Source of the DNA: CAVTWS01 sp963738445
Lineage (GTDB): Bacteria > Actinomycetota > Acidimicrobiia > Acidimicrobiales > SHLQ01
Direction of reading: 5' to 3'
DNA: 64,000 nt
Assembly: GCA_963738445.1 (NCBI GenBank)
Contig: CAVTWS010000011.1
Location: 1 to 64,000, forward strand
The position numbers and the translations under genes were made by a program. The notes under the pieces are model-generated. The model saw only the letters and a program-made list of their open reading frames with translations. It made no database searches and was not told the DNA's origin. Numbering within the stretch: the stretch's first letter is position 1; the number at the start of each line of letters is the position of its first letter. Below are positions 46,875 through 56,800 of the stretch, piece after piece.

Positions 46875-47108
46875 ATGACCAACGGGATTTCTGACTCGGA
46901 AGCGAGTCGCGAGGAGCTCGGCATCGGCGCCGAGATCGAATCTGGGCGAAGCGACGACGGCACCGTGGTGCGTAAGGATCACCGCACCACGAACCGTGGA
47001 CGTCAGCTCGCCGAACGGCTCCGCGGTCGAGGCGACGTTGCCATGAGGACCGAGGAGATCATGGCCATCACGCGGGAGCCAGGAGACGGGCGGACTGATC
47101 CAACGTAA
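46875..47108 (+). CDS. Small ORF, possible Phd/YefM-like antitoxin remnant
   Basis: A 77-residue frame from ATG 46875. Its C-terminal half (RGRQLAERLRGRGDVAMRTE then EIMAITRE) resembles the tails of Phd-type antitoxins that neighbour PIN toxins, and SDSEASREE near the start fits their N-terminus. The middle is poorly conserved, and no toxin gene lies on either side. It could be an orphan, a decayed copy or chance. Base use is slightly less GC-rich than in the neighbours. Confidence 0.3.
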   Translation: MTNGISDSEASREELGIGAEIESGRSDDGTVVRKDHRTTNRGRQLAERLRGRGDVAMRTEEIMAITREPGDGRTDPT

Positions 47109-47144
47109 GCGTCGCCCGGCCCCTGAAATTTGGCGAAGAATCGC

Positions 47145-47167
47145 CGGCGAGCGGTGAGATCTCGCCG
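47145..47167. terminator. Hairpin upstream of the OB-fold/thiolase gene
   Basis: CGGCGAG (47145-47151) pairs with CTCGCCG (47161-47167) around a nine-base loop. It may terminate the small ORF transcript or be a 5' leader structure; there is no U-run. Confidence 0.3.
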
Positions 47168-47223
47168 CAGAACGCTGGTGTGGCAAGCGCTCGGCACGAG
47201 CGCGGGTGTGACAGAGTGCGGGC

Positions 47224-48907
47224 ATGAGCTCCGACGCTGCGCCGCTTCCTCTCGTCACCCCGTGGAACCGCTTCTACTGGACCTCCGGCGCCGACGGTGT
47301 CATCCGGGTCGAGCAGTGCCGGTCGTGCGGCGACATCCGCTTCCCGCCGGGGCCGAACTGCCCGACCTGCCAGTCGACCGAGCTCGACATCGTCGAGCTG
47401 AGCGGGCGGGGCACGGTCGAGGCGTACACGATCAATTACCAGCCCTGGCACCCCGCCTACCCGCCGCCGTACGTGATCGCCGTCGTCGTCCCCGAAGAGG
47501 ATCCCGCCGTCCGCTTCACCACCAACATCGTCGGCTGCCCCGTCGACGACGTCTACATCGGCATGCCGGTCAAGGTGCAGTTCGAACACCACGGCGACGT
47601 GTGGCTGCCCATGTTCGAGCCCGACCCCGACACCGAGCCCCGCGTCCCGGCGCTGGCCGAAGCCGAGGTGCCCTCGCGCGACCTCGAACGACCGCTTCGG
47701 CCCATGCCTCCCGAATCGAAGCTCGACAAGTTCGAGAGCAAGGTCGTGCTCAGCGGCATCGGCATGTCCGAGGTCGGCCGCCGGTTGGGCCGCAACCCGC
47801 TCGGCCTCATGGTCGAGGCGGCGTTGGCCGCCATCGCCGACGCCGGGCTCACGGTCGACGACATCGACGGCATCTCCACGTACCCGGGCGGTGAGATCCT
47901 CGGCGGCCACAGCGGCGGCGGCATCACCGCCCTCGAGGAGGCGCTGCGCATGCGCCCCCGCTGGTTCGCCAGCGGCATGGAGATCCCCGGCCAGACCGGT
48001 GCTGATCGTCAACGCCATGCTGGCCGTGGCCGGCGGGTTGGCTCGCCACGTCGTGTGCGTGCGGGGCGTCTGGGAAGCCGACATGGGCCGACCTCGAACG
48101 GCGCGGCGAGATGCGAGGCCACGGCGGGGGGCGCGTGGGCGGCGACATGGACCACCGCATCCCGTTCGGCGCCCTCAGCGCCGCCAACTGGATCGGCATG
48201 CAGGCCGTGCGCCACATGAAGGCCTTCGGCACCACCCGTGAGCAGCTCGGCGCCATCGCCCTCAACGGCCGGGCGAACGCCGCCCGCACCCCCTATGCGG
48301 TCTACAAGGACCCCATGACGATGGACGACTACCTCAACGCCCGCATGGTCACGACCCCGTTCGGTCTCTACGACTGCGACGTCCCGTGCGACGGCGCCAT
48401 CGCCATCGTCGTCTCCGCCGTCGACACCGTGCCCGATCTGCCGGTTCGCTCGTGGGGGTGGAGGCGGTCGGCACGGCGATCGATGAACGCGTCTCGTGGG
48501 ACCAGGGCACCCTCATTCACGAGGTGCAGCTCGCCGGGCCCGCCCGCCACCTCTGGTCCCGCACCGACCTCAAGCCGGCCGACGTCGACGTCGTCGAGCT
48601 CTACGACGGCTTCAGCTTCAACTGCCTGTCCTGGCTCGAGACGCTCGGCTTCTGCGGCCTCGGCGAAGGCGGCGCCTTCGTCGAAGGGGGCCACCGCATC
48701 GCCCTCGACGGGGAGCTGCCCCTCAACACAAATGGCGGCCAGCTCTCGGGCGGCCGCCTCCACGGGTTCGGTTTCGTGCACGAGGCCTGCGTGCAGCTGC
48801 GCGGCGAAGGCGGCGAACGCCAGGTCGCCGGCGACCCCGAAGTGGTCGTCGTCTCCGCCGGCGGCGGCACCCCCGGGGGCACGTTCCTGCTGACCCGCTA
48901 CCGCTGA
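47224..48907 (+). CDS. OB-fold (DUF35) protein fused to thiolase-like lipid-transfer protein, three frame breaks
   Basis: About 560 residues after repair. Residues 1-150 are a DUF35 protein: a zinc ribbon (CRSCGDIRFPPGPNCPTC) and an OB-fold (GRGTVEAYTINYQP). Residues 175-560 resemble SCP-x/Ltp-type thiolases: VVLSGIGMSEVGRRLGRNPL, MRVTTPF-like active region MVTTPFGLYDCDVPCDGAIA, VELYDGFSFNCLSWLETLGF and LSGGRLHGFGFVHEA. Extra bases follow GGT near 48000 and GCC near 48081, and one is missing near 48456. Ltp-type proteins with DUF35 partners act as retro-aldolases or thiolases on CoA-bound side chains, for example in steroid degradation. The real substrate is unknown. Confidence 0.8.
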
Positions 48908-48923
48908 GACCGGGCGAAGGTCA

Positions 48924-48967
48924 CCAGCTCGTCCACCGCATCGAGATCGGCGTATCGATCGAGCTGG
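48924..48967. terminator. Inverted repeat between convergent genes
   Basis: CCAGCTCG (48924-48931) pairs with CGAGCTGG (48960-48967) with a 28-base loop, in the gap between the convergent thiolase and acyl-CoA ligase genes. It is a possible bidirectional terminator, weakly supported. Confidence 0.3.
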
Positions 48968-48989
48968 ATCGCCGACGCGTCAGCCAGGG

Positions 48990-50513
48990 TCAGGTGAGGA
49001 ACAGTGCGGGGAGGTCCTGGCGGACGATCTTGCCCATGGCGTTGCGCGGGAGCTCGTCGACGACGACCCAGCGCTCGGGCACCTTGTAGCGGGCCAGGTT
49101 CGCTCCGCAGTGGGCGGTCAGCTCGTCGTCGGTCAACGCCGCCCCGGGGGTGAACTGGACCACGGCGACGACCCGCTCACCCAACCGCTCGTCGGGAAGC
49201 CCGACCACGGCGCACGCCTCGACCTGGGGCAGCTCGTGCAGCACCCGCTCGATCTCGGCCGGATACACGTTGGCCCCGCCCCGCACCAGCATCAACGACT
49301 TCCGGTCGGTGACGTGCAGATCCCCCTCGTCGTCCAGGTAGCCGATGTCGCCGGTGTGGAGCAGTCCGTCGTGCAGCGTCTCCGCGGTGGCGTCGGGCCG
49401 GTTCCAGTACTCGAGCATCGGTCGGTAGACCCCGGTCCACGCTCCCTCGATGGTGGGGCCGACGCAGATCTCGCCGTCGACGATCCGCACGTCGAGGTGG
49501 GGGAGTGGCCGGCCGCTGGAACCAGGGGCGTGCGTGCTCCCACCGACCTCGAAGGTGACGACGGTCGGCGCTTCGGTCAGGCCATAGGTGGCCAGGGGGC
49601 GACGACCGAACTTGGCGGCAAACGCGCGCCGGATCGACTCGGGGCAGTCACCCCCGCCGGCCCACGCCTCCTCGAGGCTCGCCAGATCCTCCGCGGCGAC
49701 ACCGGCATCGTGGGCGAGCGAGTAGTGCAGCGCCGGCGGGCCGGTCCACAAGGTCACCCGCTCCCGGCGGATCCACTCGGCGATCCCGCCGGCGTCGGAC
49801 CGATCCATCAGCACCAGGCAGCCGCCAGCCTGCGCCGTCAGGACCGATCCGAGGATCTGGACATTGAGGATCGTGAAGACGAACTGGTCGCCCTTGCGGA
49901 GCGACGGCCCCCAGCGCCGAGTGGCGACGATCGCCGCCCCCGGAACCACCATGTTGTACTGGCTGTGCACGACCCCCTTGGGGCGCCCGGTCGTCCCACT
50001 CGTATAGGCGAGCCCGGCGGGCGCGAACGGATCGATCGTGAGGTCGAGCGGCTGGTCGGGCGCAGCGCTCATCGCATCCGACCACTCGCCCGACCGTCCA
50101 GGCTCGAGCTCGATCGTGCGCACCGGTGCCGGCGATAGCCGCAGCTCAAGAGTCGCCGCGTCCGCCAGGAACAAGGAGGCGCCGCTGTCGGTGAGGAGGA
50201 AGTCCTGCTCGGGTGGCGCCAGGGTCCGGTTGACGCCGAGCCACACCGCTCCGGCGCGCATGGCCCCGTGGAAGGCCGCCACGACGTCGATGTCGTTCGG
50301 GAGCGCGCAGGCAACCCGATCGCCCGGGCCGACACCGAGCGACACCAGGGCGTGGGCCGCCTGGTTGGCCCGCCGGTCGAGCTCGTCGTAGGTCCACCGG
50401 CCGGACTGCGTGACCAACGCCTCGTGGCCCGGATCGCGCTCGCAGGGCGCGGCCAACACGTCGGCCACCGACGCCGGCATGGTCGACGGCCGGGGAACGG
50501 AGCGACCAGTCAT
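48990..50513 (-). CDS. AMP-dependent acyl-CoA synthetase/ligase
   Basis: A 507-residue protein from ATG 50513, in a clean frame. It has the AMP-binding P-loop YTSGTTGRPKG (about residue 170), YNMVVPGAAIVA, ATYGLTEAPTVVTFEVGG, the adenylate motif LLHTGDIGYLDDEGDLHVTD and the C-terminal NAMGKIVRQDLP holding the catalytic Lys. Such ligases activate a carboxylic acid with ATP and CoA. It is divergent from the P450 operon and convergent with the thiolase fusion, so it may supply CoA esters for that enzyme. It is free of indels although it lies near broken genes. Confidence 0.92.
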   Translation of the reverse strand: MTGRSVPRPSTMPASVADVLAAPCERDPGHEALVTQSGRWTYDELDRRANQAAHALVSLGVGPGDRVACALPNDIDVVAAFHGAMRAGAVWLGVNRTLAPPEQDFLLTDSGASLFLADAATLELRLSPAPVRTIELEPGRSGEWSDAMSAAPDQPLDLTIDPFAPAGLAYTSGTTGRPKGVVHSQYNMVVPGAAIVATRRWGPSLRKGDQFVFTILNVQILGSVLTAQAGGCLVLMDRSDAGGIAEWIRRERVTLWTGPPALHYSLAHDAGVAAEDLASLEEAWAGGGDCPESIRRAFAAKFGRRPLATYGLTEAPTVVTFEVGGSTHAPGSSGRPLPHLDVRIVDGEICVGPTIEGAWTGVYRPMLEYWNRPDATAETLHDGLLHTGDIGYLDDEGDLHVTDRKSLMLVRGGANVYPAEIERVLHELPQVEACAVVGLPDERLGERVVAVVQFTPGAALTDDELTAHCGANLARYKVPERWVVVDELPRNAMGKIVRQDLPALFLT

Positions 50514-50564
50514 GATGGGCACCGAACTTACCAACCCACCGACCGACCCGCTTCCAGGAACCAA

Positions 50565-50620
50565 CCCGTTCTGGGGGACGAGATGGTCGTCTGGGCGACC
50601 GGTTGGGCCCCCAGAACGGG
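50565..50620. repeat. 13-base perfect inverted repeat with nested hairpin
   Basis: CCCGTTCTGGGGG (50565-50577) is exactly complementary to CCCCCAGAACGGG (50608-50620), with a 30-base loop that itself holds a five-base stem. It sits between two divergent genes, so it is unlikely to be a simple terminator. It could be a cruciform, a paired regulator site or a remnant element end. Confidence 0.7.
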
Positions 50621-50661
50621 GGGTGGGGTGGGGGCGAGCGGGGTGGGGGTCTGGCGCTAGA

Positions 50662-50675
50662 AGCGAGCGTTCGCT
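50662..50675. promoter_or_regulatory. Palindromic operator-like site upstream of P450
   Basis: AGCGA and TCGCT are arranged around a four-base centre (GCGT), 32 bases before the P450 start. Its size and symmetry fit a TetR-type operator such as those controlling lipid catabolism in actinobacteria. No regulator gene is in the window. Confidence 0.35.
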
Positions 50676-50707
50676 AACTTGCTGCCGAAACGAGGGGACG
50701 TGGAGCA

Positions 50708-51946
50708 GTGACGGATCACATCGACACGCTCGAGGCCGGCGAGGGCTGCCCGCTCGGCGCCCACTTCGACCACAGCGGCCCCGAGGTGACCCAAGATCCG
50801 CACGCCGCGCTCGCCCACCTCCGGGCGTTCCATCCCGTCCCGCACAGCGACCAGCACGGCGGCTTCTGGACCGTCACCCGCTACGAGGACGTCCTGCGGG
50901 TCGCCCAGGACTGGGAGTCGTTCAGCTCCGAACACGGCATCACCATCCCCGGCGGGCCGACCGGCACGCTGCAGGCGATCCCCGAGACGATCGACCCGCC
51001 GCTGCACCGCGTCTACAAGCGGCTCATCAACGCCTACTTCACCCCAGCCATGGTAGGGACCGAGGAGCAGGCCACCCGGGTCATCGTCAACACGCTGATC
51101 GACGCGTTCATCGACGACGGTGCCTGCGACTTCGTGGCCGCCTTCGCCCGCCCGCTCCCGGGCCTGGTGTTCTTCGAACGATTCCTCCATGCGCCCGCCG
51201 AGGACCTGGACGAGATCAACCGCCTCGCCTCGCTGGCGTCGGTCCCGAACACCCGCGAGGCCATCGACGCCCGCATGGCGATGCTCGGCTGGATCGGCGA
51301 GTTCGCGAACCGGCGCCGCCTCGAACCGCCTCGCGGTGATGTCGTCGACGCCGTCTTGCAGGCCGACATCGACGGCCGTCCCATCACCGACGTCGAGGTC
51401 GTCGGCATCTTGCAGCTGCTGCTGTTCGGTGGCCTTGACACCACCGCCGGCGCCCTCGGCATGATGATGATCCGGCTCTGCCGGCAGCCCGAGATCCAGG
51501 ACCTCCTCCGATCCGATCACGAGCTGATGACCAACGCCGTCGAGGAGCTGCTCCGGCTCGACGCCCCCTTCGCCTTCATCGGCCGCACCGCCATGCGGGA
51601 CACCGAGGTGGCGGGCTGCCCGATCCAGCAGGGCGACCGGATGCTCATCTCGTGGATCTCGGCCAACCGCGACGAGACCGAGTTCCCCGACCCCGACGTG
51701 TTCGACCTGCACCGCGACAGCAACCGTCACGTCACCTTCGGCGCCGGCCCGCACCGGTGCGCCGGCTCGAACCTGGCCCGCATGAACATCCGCATCGCGC
51801 TCACGGAACTGCTGCGCCGCCTGGACGACATCCGGCTCGCCGACCCGTCGGGGTCCGACGACGGAGCCGCCGAGCCGATCGCCTTCCACGGCATATATAG
51901 CCGGGGGCCGGCGGCCGTGCCGATCACCTTCCGGGCCGCCGGGTGA
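50708..51946 (+). CDS. Cytochrome P450
   Basis: A 412-residue bacterial class I P450 from GTG 50708 with GGAG six bases before. The I-helix oxygen-binding motif is GGLDTTAGAL (about 241-250); the K-helix is EELLRLDAP with the ExxR-type pair; the heme loop is FGAGPHRCAGSNLAR with Cys351 as the iron ligand. It should hydroxylate a hydrophobic substrate using ferredoxin and reductase, neither of which is adjacent. It overlaps the EthD-domain gene by four bases, so the two are co-expressed. The frame is intact. Confidence 0.95.
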   Translation: MTDHIDTLEAGEGCPLGAHFDHSGPEVTQDPHAALAHLRAFHPVPHSDQHGGFWTVTRYEDVLRVAQDWESFSSEHGITIPGGPTGTLQAIPETIDPPLHRVYKRLINAYFTPAMVGTEEQATRVIVNTLIDAFIDDGACDFVAAFARPLPGLVFFERFLHAPAEDLDEINRLASLASVPNTREAIDARMAMLGWIGEFANRRRLEPPRGDVVDAVLQADIDGRPITDVEVVGILQLLLFGGLDTTAGALGMMMIRLCRQPEIQDLLRSDHELMTNAVEELLRLDAPFAFIGRTAMRDTEVAGCPIQQGDRMLISWISANRDETEFPDPDVFDLHRDSNRHVTFGAGPHRCAGSNLARMNIRIALTELLRRLDDIRLADPSGSDDGAAEPIAFHGIYSRGPAAVPITFRAAG

Positions 51947-52560
51947 TCAAACGATTCACCTTCCTCGAGCCCGGCCAGGCCGACCCGTGGACGGCGCAGG
52001 TCAAGTCACACCCGCCACTTCGAGCCGTGCTGTGCACCGTGATCGACGACATCGTCGTCGCTCACCACGAGCCGGGCTCGCGACACGTCGCCGTGGGCAT
52101 CGAGTGGCTCGCCGACGAGGGGGTCGGGGCCGACGATGGTGTCGGGGTCGGCGATGAGGTCGCGGGCAGCGAGGGGGTCGAGGTCGTCGCTCGGGAACAC
52201 GTGCTCCGGGGTGAGGAGTGGCTCGCCGACCGTTGGCGCCGCGGCGGTCCGAGGGTGAAGCACATGGCGCTGGCCCGCCGCGCCGACGGTCTGACCGTCG
52301 TCGAGTTCCAACATCGTTGGCGCCACCATGCCGGGACCGCCGGCGGCACGCCGATCCCCGACATAGCGAAGGGCCAGGCGTACGCGCAGAACCACCCGGT
52401 GCCGGGCGACTGGCCGTACGACGCGGTCAACGAGGTCTGGTTCGACCGCCTCGACGACCTCCGCTCCCGGGTCGCCTGGTTCGCCGACAACCCGGCGGCA
52501 AACGACATCTTCGGGGCGAACTGGTTCCTGTCCGTGACGGAGGAGATCCTCGTAACGTGA
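51943..52560 (+). CDS. EthD-domain protein
   Basis: A 205-residue protein from GTG 51943 in a GTGA overlap with the P450 gene. The C-terminal half (HPVPGDWPYDAVNEVWFDRL, then DDLRSRVAWF) fits the EthD/dabb fold, which in the eth operon is needed beside a P450 for ether cleavage. The N-terminal half (FTFLEPGQADPWTAQVKSHP) is a second, weaker copy of the same kind of domain or a lead-in. A P450-EthD pair suggests a functional unit for oxidation of an ether or hydrocarbon; this is inference from context. Confidence 0.75.
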   Translation: MIKRFTFLEPGQADPWTAQVKSHPPLRAVLCTVIDDIVVAHHEPGSRHVAVGIEWLADEGVGADDGVGVGDEVAGSEGVEVVAREHVLRGEEWLADRWRRGGPRVKHMALARRADGLTVVEFQHRWRHHAGTAGGTPIPDIAKGQAYAQNHPVPGDWPYDAVNEVWFDRLDDLRSRVAWFADNPAANDIFGANWFLSVTEEILVT

Positions 52561-52565
52561 CCGGC

Positions 52566-53846
52566 ATGGCCCCCCGTCGCGGCACGCGCACGCTGCTGAG
52601 GAATGCCCACGTGGTGTGCTCGACCGGCGATCCGGCCGAGCGACCCTTCGACGGTGACATCCTGATCGAGGGCGACCGCATCGCCGCGGTCGACGGCGGG
52701 TCGGATGTCGGTCGACGACGGGTCCGCCCGCGTGATCGACTGTCGCGGCGCCACCGTGCTGCCCGGCCTGGGCGATGCCCACACCCACATGAGCTGGCCC
52801 CTCGACTTCGTGTTCGACCACGCCGCGGCGGCCGCCGCCCCCGCCGGCGAGCACGCGCTCGACGTCGCCGCCGTCGCCCGGACGTTCCTCGAGAGCGGCT
52901 ACACGCTGATCATCGGCGCCGGCGTGCTCCAGGCCGGCGACGACCTCGTCGCCAAGGAGGCGATCGAGCGCGGGCTGCATCCCCGGTCCGCGCATCGTGC
53001 CGAGCGGGCTCGATGATCGCCGATGCCCGGCGGCCTCGGCGGCGACGGCGCGCTGATGGAGGTGGCGGCACGACGCGGCGAGCTGCGCGAGGTCGTCGCC
53101 CGCCAGTGCGACGCCGGCGTGAAGGCGCTGAAGCTGTTCATCTCCGGCGACGGCGTGGTGCCCGAGTACCCGTCCGCACGACGTGTACATGGACGACGAG
53201 ATGCTCGCCGGCGCCGTCGACGAGGCCGACCGGCACGGCGCGTTCCTCATCACCGTGCACGCCCGCGGCTCGGCCAGCGTGGCCATGGCGGCACGTTGCG
53301 GGGTGCGCATCATCCACCACGCCTGCTTCCTCGACGACGAGGCGCGAGCGCGCGCTCGAGGCGCGCCGCGACGACATCTGGGTGTGCCCCGGGCTGCACT
53401 ACCTGTACGCCATGGTCGAACGGTCATGCCGAGCCATGGGGGATCACGCCCGAGCCGATCGAGGCGTCCGGGCTATCCGGGCGAGCTCGCGCGCCCAGGT
53501 CGAGGGCTGCACGAGGCTCCGCGACTGCGGGATCAGGATCGTGGCCGGCGGCGACTTCGGCCACCAGTGGACCCACCACGGCACCTATGCGGCCGAGCTC
53601 GCAGCGCTACGTCGAGCTCGGTCGACATGACCCCGATCGAGGCGATCCACACCGCGACCCGCAACGTGGGCCGCGGCGGCCGGCCTCGACGTCGGCGAGA
53701 TCCGCGCGGGCGTCGCTGGCCGACCTGCTCGTCGTCGACGGCGACCCGACCGTCGACATCACCGTGCTGCAGCAGCCCGGACGCCGGCGCGCGCCGTGAT
53801 CAAGGACGGCGCCGTGGCCTACGTCAACCCTCAGGGCTTCCCGTGA
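52566..53846 (+). CDS. Imidazolonepropionase-like amidohydrolase, many frame breaks
   Basis: About 420 residues after repair. LLRNAHVVCSTGDPAERPFD and GDILIEGDRIAAVD open the urease-type fold; VLPGLGDAHTHMSWP carries the HxH metal pair; TLIIGAGVLQAGDDLV, HACFLDDEA, VAGGDFGHQWTHHGTYAAEL and ADLLVVDGDPTVDITVL follow. At least a dozen extra bases interrupt it, among them after TCG near 52697, CTG near 52980, TCC near 53177, GCG near 53347 and CGG at 53424. The family hydrolyses amide or lactam-like bonds. The stop overlaps the next GTG. Substrate unknown. Confidence 0.75.
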
Positions 53847-56800
53847 CCGACAGCGGTGCTCGCGACGATCCTGTCCGGGGTCGACGCCTCGCCCGCCTGC
53901 TCGTCCTGCGCCACGAGCTCGACGCGCGCGACGGTCTCACGCACGGCGACGATGGTGTCGGGCTACCCCGGCTCGCCGCTCGGCAGCCTTCGACCTGACG
54001 CTCGAGCGGCTCGGGCGACGAGCTCGCCGACGCACCGGATCCTCCACCGCCCCGGGCTCAACGAGGAGCTGGCCGCGGCGACGGTGTGGGGCAGCCAGAT
54101 GGGTGCCGTCGGTCGACTACCGAGACGTCGACGGCGTGGCGGGCGTCTGGTACGGCAAGACGCCGGGCCTCGACCGCTCCGGCGACGTCGCTCAAGCACG
54201 CCAACGCCATGGGCGCCGGCCCGAACGGCGGCGTCGTCATGTTCTGCGGCGACGACCCGACGCGCCAAGTCGTCGACGCTGCCGTGCGACAGCCAGCACA
54301 CGTTCGAGGACGCCTGCATGCCGGTGCTGTACCCGGGCGACCAGCAGGACGTCGTCGACCTCGGCATCCACGCGTTCCGCCTGTCGCGGTACGCCGGGCC
54401 GTGGGTCGGGCTGAAGATCGTCACCGCCGTCGCCGACGGCATCGGCACCGTCGACCTCGACCCGGCCCGCCACGCCGCCGAGCCCGACCGACGTCGTCGT
54501 CGACGGACGACCGTGGCGCCACGAGCCGCTCACGCACGATCGGGCCGCACGCGGTTCCCGAGCCAGGAGGCGCTCGTCGTCGAGCACCGCCTCGCGCGCC
54601 GCGCAGGCGTACGTGCGCCACAACGGGCTCGACCGCGTCGTCGGCGCCGCGCCGGGCGCCCGCCTCGGCATCGTGTGCGCCGGCAAGACCTACTTCGACG
54701 TCATGCAGGCCCTCGCCGATCTCGGCGTCGGCGCGACGACCTCGCCGAGGCCGGCGTCCGGGTGCTCAAGCTGGCGATGACCTATCCCGCTCGTGGCGGA
54801 GACCGTCGCTCGAGTTCGCCGCGTCGGTCGACGAGATCGTGGTCATCGAGGAGAAGCGCCCGTTCGTCGAGACGCCAGCTGCGCAGCCATCCTCCACGAG
54901 GCCGGCGAGCCCGTGCCGGTGCGTCGGCAAGCGCGACCGGAGCGGGCAGTCGCTGCGTCTCGATCGGTCGGCGAGCTCGACCCGGCGACGGTGGCCGCGA
55001 TCCTCGCGCGGGTGCCTGCCCGACGCTCGCACCGGCCGCGCCGTCACCGCCCGCTCGCACGCCTGCTGCCGCTGCTCCCGCTGCCGGCCCGGCCACCGGG
55101 CTTCTGCAGCGGCTGCCCGCACAACCGCTCGACGGTCGTGCCCGAGCGGCGCGCTCGTCGGCGGCGGCGTCGGCTGCCACGGGATCATGTACTTCGAGGC
55201 CCGCAACGCCGGGATGATGCGCCTGCCGCCGACGCCGATGGGCGCCGAGGGCGTGCCGTGGATCGGCCTGTCGCCGTTCGTCGCCGAACCGCACCTCATC
55301 CAGAACATCGGCGACGGCACCCTCAGCCACTCGGGCACGCTCGCCATCCGCGCCAGCGTCGCGGCCGGGCGTCGACATCACGTTCAAGATCCTCTACAAC
55401 ACCGCCGTCGCCATGACCGGCGGCCAGGACGTCACCGGCCTGCATGGACGTGCCGTCGCTGACCCGGGCGCTCGAGGCCGAGGGCGTCGCCAGCATCGTC
55501 GGTCTGCGCCGAGGACCCCGACGCACTACGGGCGCCGGGCCCGCTGGGCGCCCGGGGTCGAGGTGCTCGGCCGCGACCGCCTGCCCGAGGTGCAGGAGGA
55601 GCTGCGAGCCGTCCCGGGCGTGACGGTGATCGTCTACGACCAGCGGTGCGCGGCCGAGGCCCGCCGGCTGCGCAAGCGGGGCCTGCTGGCCGAACCCGCC
55701 GCGCCGGGTCGTCATCAACGAGGCGGTGTGCGAGGGCTGCGGCGACTGCAGCACGAAGAGCAACTGCCTGTCCGTGCTGCCGCGTCGAGACCGAGTTCGG
55801 CGAGAAGCGGCAGATCCACGACCCGTCGTGCAACCGCGACTACACGTGCCTCGACGGCGACTGCCCGTCGTTCGTGACGCTCACGCCGAGCGCCGCGGTC
55901 GGCGGGTCGGGCCGCGCCCGCGGCGACGGCGGGCGGCCTCGGCCGCACCGCCCGCTCGACCGGCGACGCTCCCCGCCGGCGAGCTCCGCCGACCCGCCCG
56001 AGCGGTCGATCGAGCACAGTTCGGCATCTACTTCACCGGCATCGGCGGCACCGGCGTCGTCACCGCCAACCGGATCATCGCCGCCGCCGCCGAGGCGGCC
56101 GGGCTCGTCGTCGGCGGCATGGACCAGACCGGCCTGTCGCAGAAGGCGGGCGCGGTGGTGTCGCACCTGCACCTGGCGCCGGACGCGTCGACGCGTCGGG
56201 TCGGCGGCACGGTCGGCGCCGGCGGCGCCGACCTCTACCTGTCGGGCGACATCCTCCAGGCCGCCGGCGCCGACGCACCTCGGCAAGGTCGACCCGGGCC
56301 GCACGATCGCCGTCGTCGACAGCGACGTCACGCCGACCGCGGCGCATGCTGCAGACGCGACGCGCGCCGCACCGGACCTCGCCGGCGCTCCGAGCGCCGA
56401 TCGACGCGAGCGGGTCGGCGCCGACCGGGTGGCCTTCGTCGACTCGAAGCGCGATCGCCGAGGAGCGTGTTCGGCAACCACGTGCTGGCCAACGTCGTGC
56501 TGCTCGGTGCCGCGTTCCAGCTCGGCGGCCTGCCGCTCGTCGCTCGACCGACATCGAGCCGGCCATCGCCGGCTGGGCGACGCCGCGGCCGACAACCGGG
56601 CCGCGTTCGAGTGGGGCCGGTGGGCGGTGCACGACCCGGCCGCGGTCGACGGCGCGTCTGGCACGGCGCGAGCGCAGCGGCGACGCCGGCGCCGGAGCAT
56701 CTTCGATCCCTCGCCCGAGGCGCGCGGCCGCGGCGGCCCGGCTCGTCGCGCGCCGGCGACTGCCCGACGACGCTCGCGACGCTCGCTCGCGCGGCGGGCC

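Larger units (their letters stand above)
46859..47223. other. Intergenic stretch of 365 bases with one small ORF
   Basis: Between the amidohydrolase and the OB-fold/thiolase gene. It holds a possible antitoxin-like ORF (46875-47108) and two small hairpins: TGGCGA with TCGCC near 47131-47145 and CGGCGAG with CTCGCCG (47145-47167). No clear promoter for the gene at 47224 was found. Confidence 0.5.
50514..50707. promoter_or_regulatory. Divergent control region of acyl-CoA ligase and P450 genes
   Basis: The 194-base gap contains a 13-base perfect inverted repeat (50565-50577 with 50608-50620), an inner hairpin (GGTCG 50585-50589 with CGACC 50596-50600), a G-rich tract near 50618-50650, a 14-base palindrome at 50662-50675 and a GGAG ribosome site at 50702-50705. 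On the minus strand TAAGTT lies 11 bases before ATG 50513. Confidence 0.5.

Noticed and set aside
46662..47258. Minus-strand frame of about 198 residues over the intergenic region
   Set aside because: No recognisable domain, no start signal, and it runs into the antisense of two real genes.
50565..50620. Ends of an insertion sequence
   Set aside because: Only 56 bases in total, no transposase and no target duplication seen.
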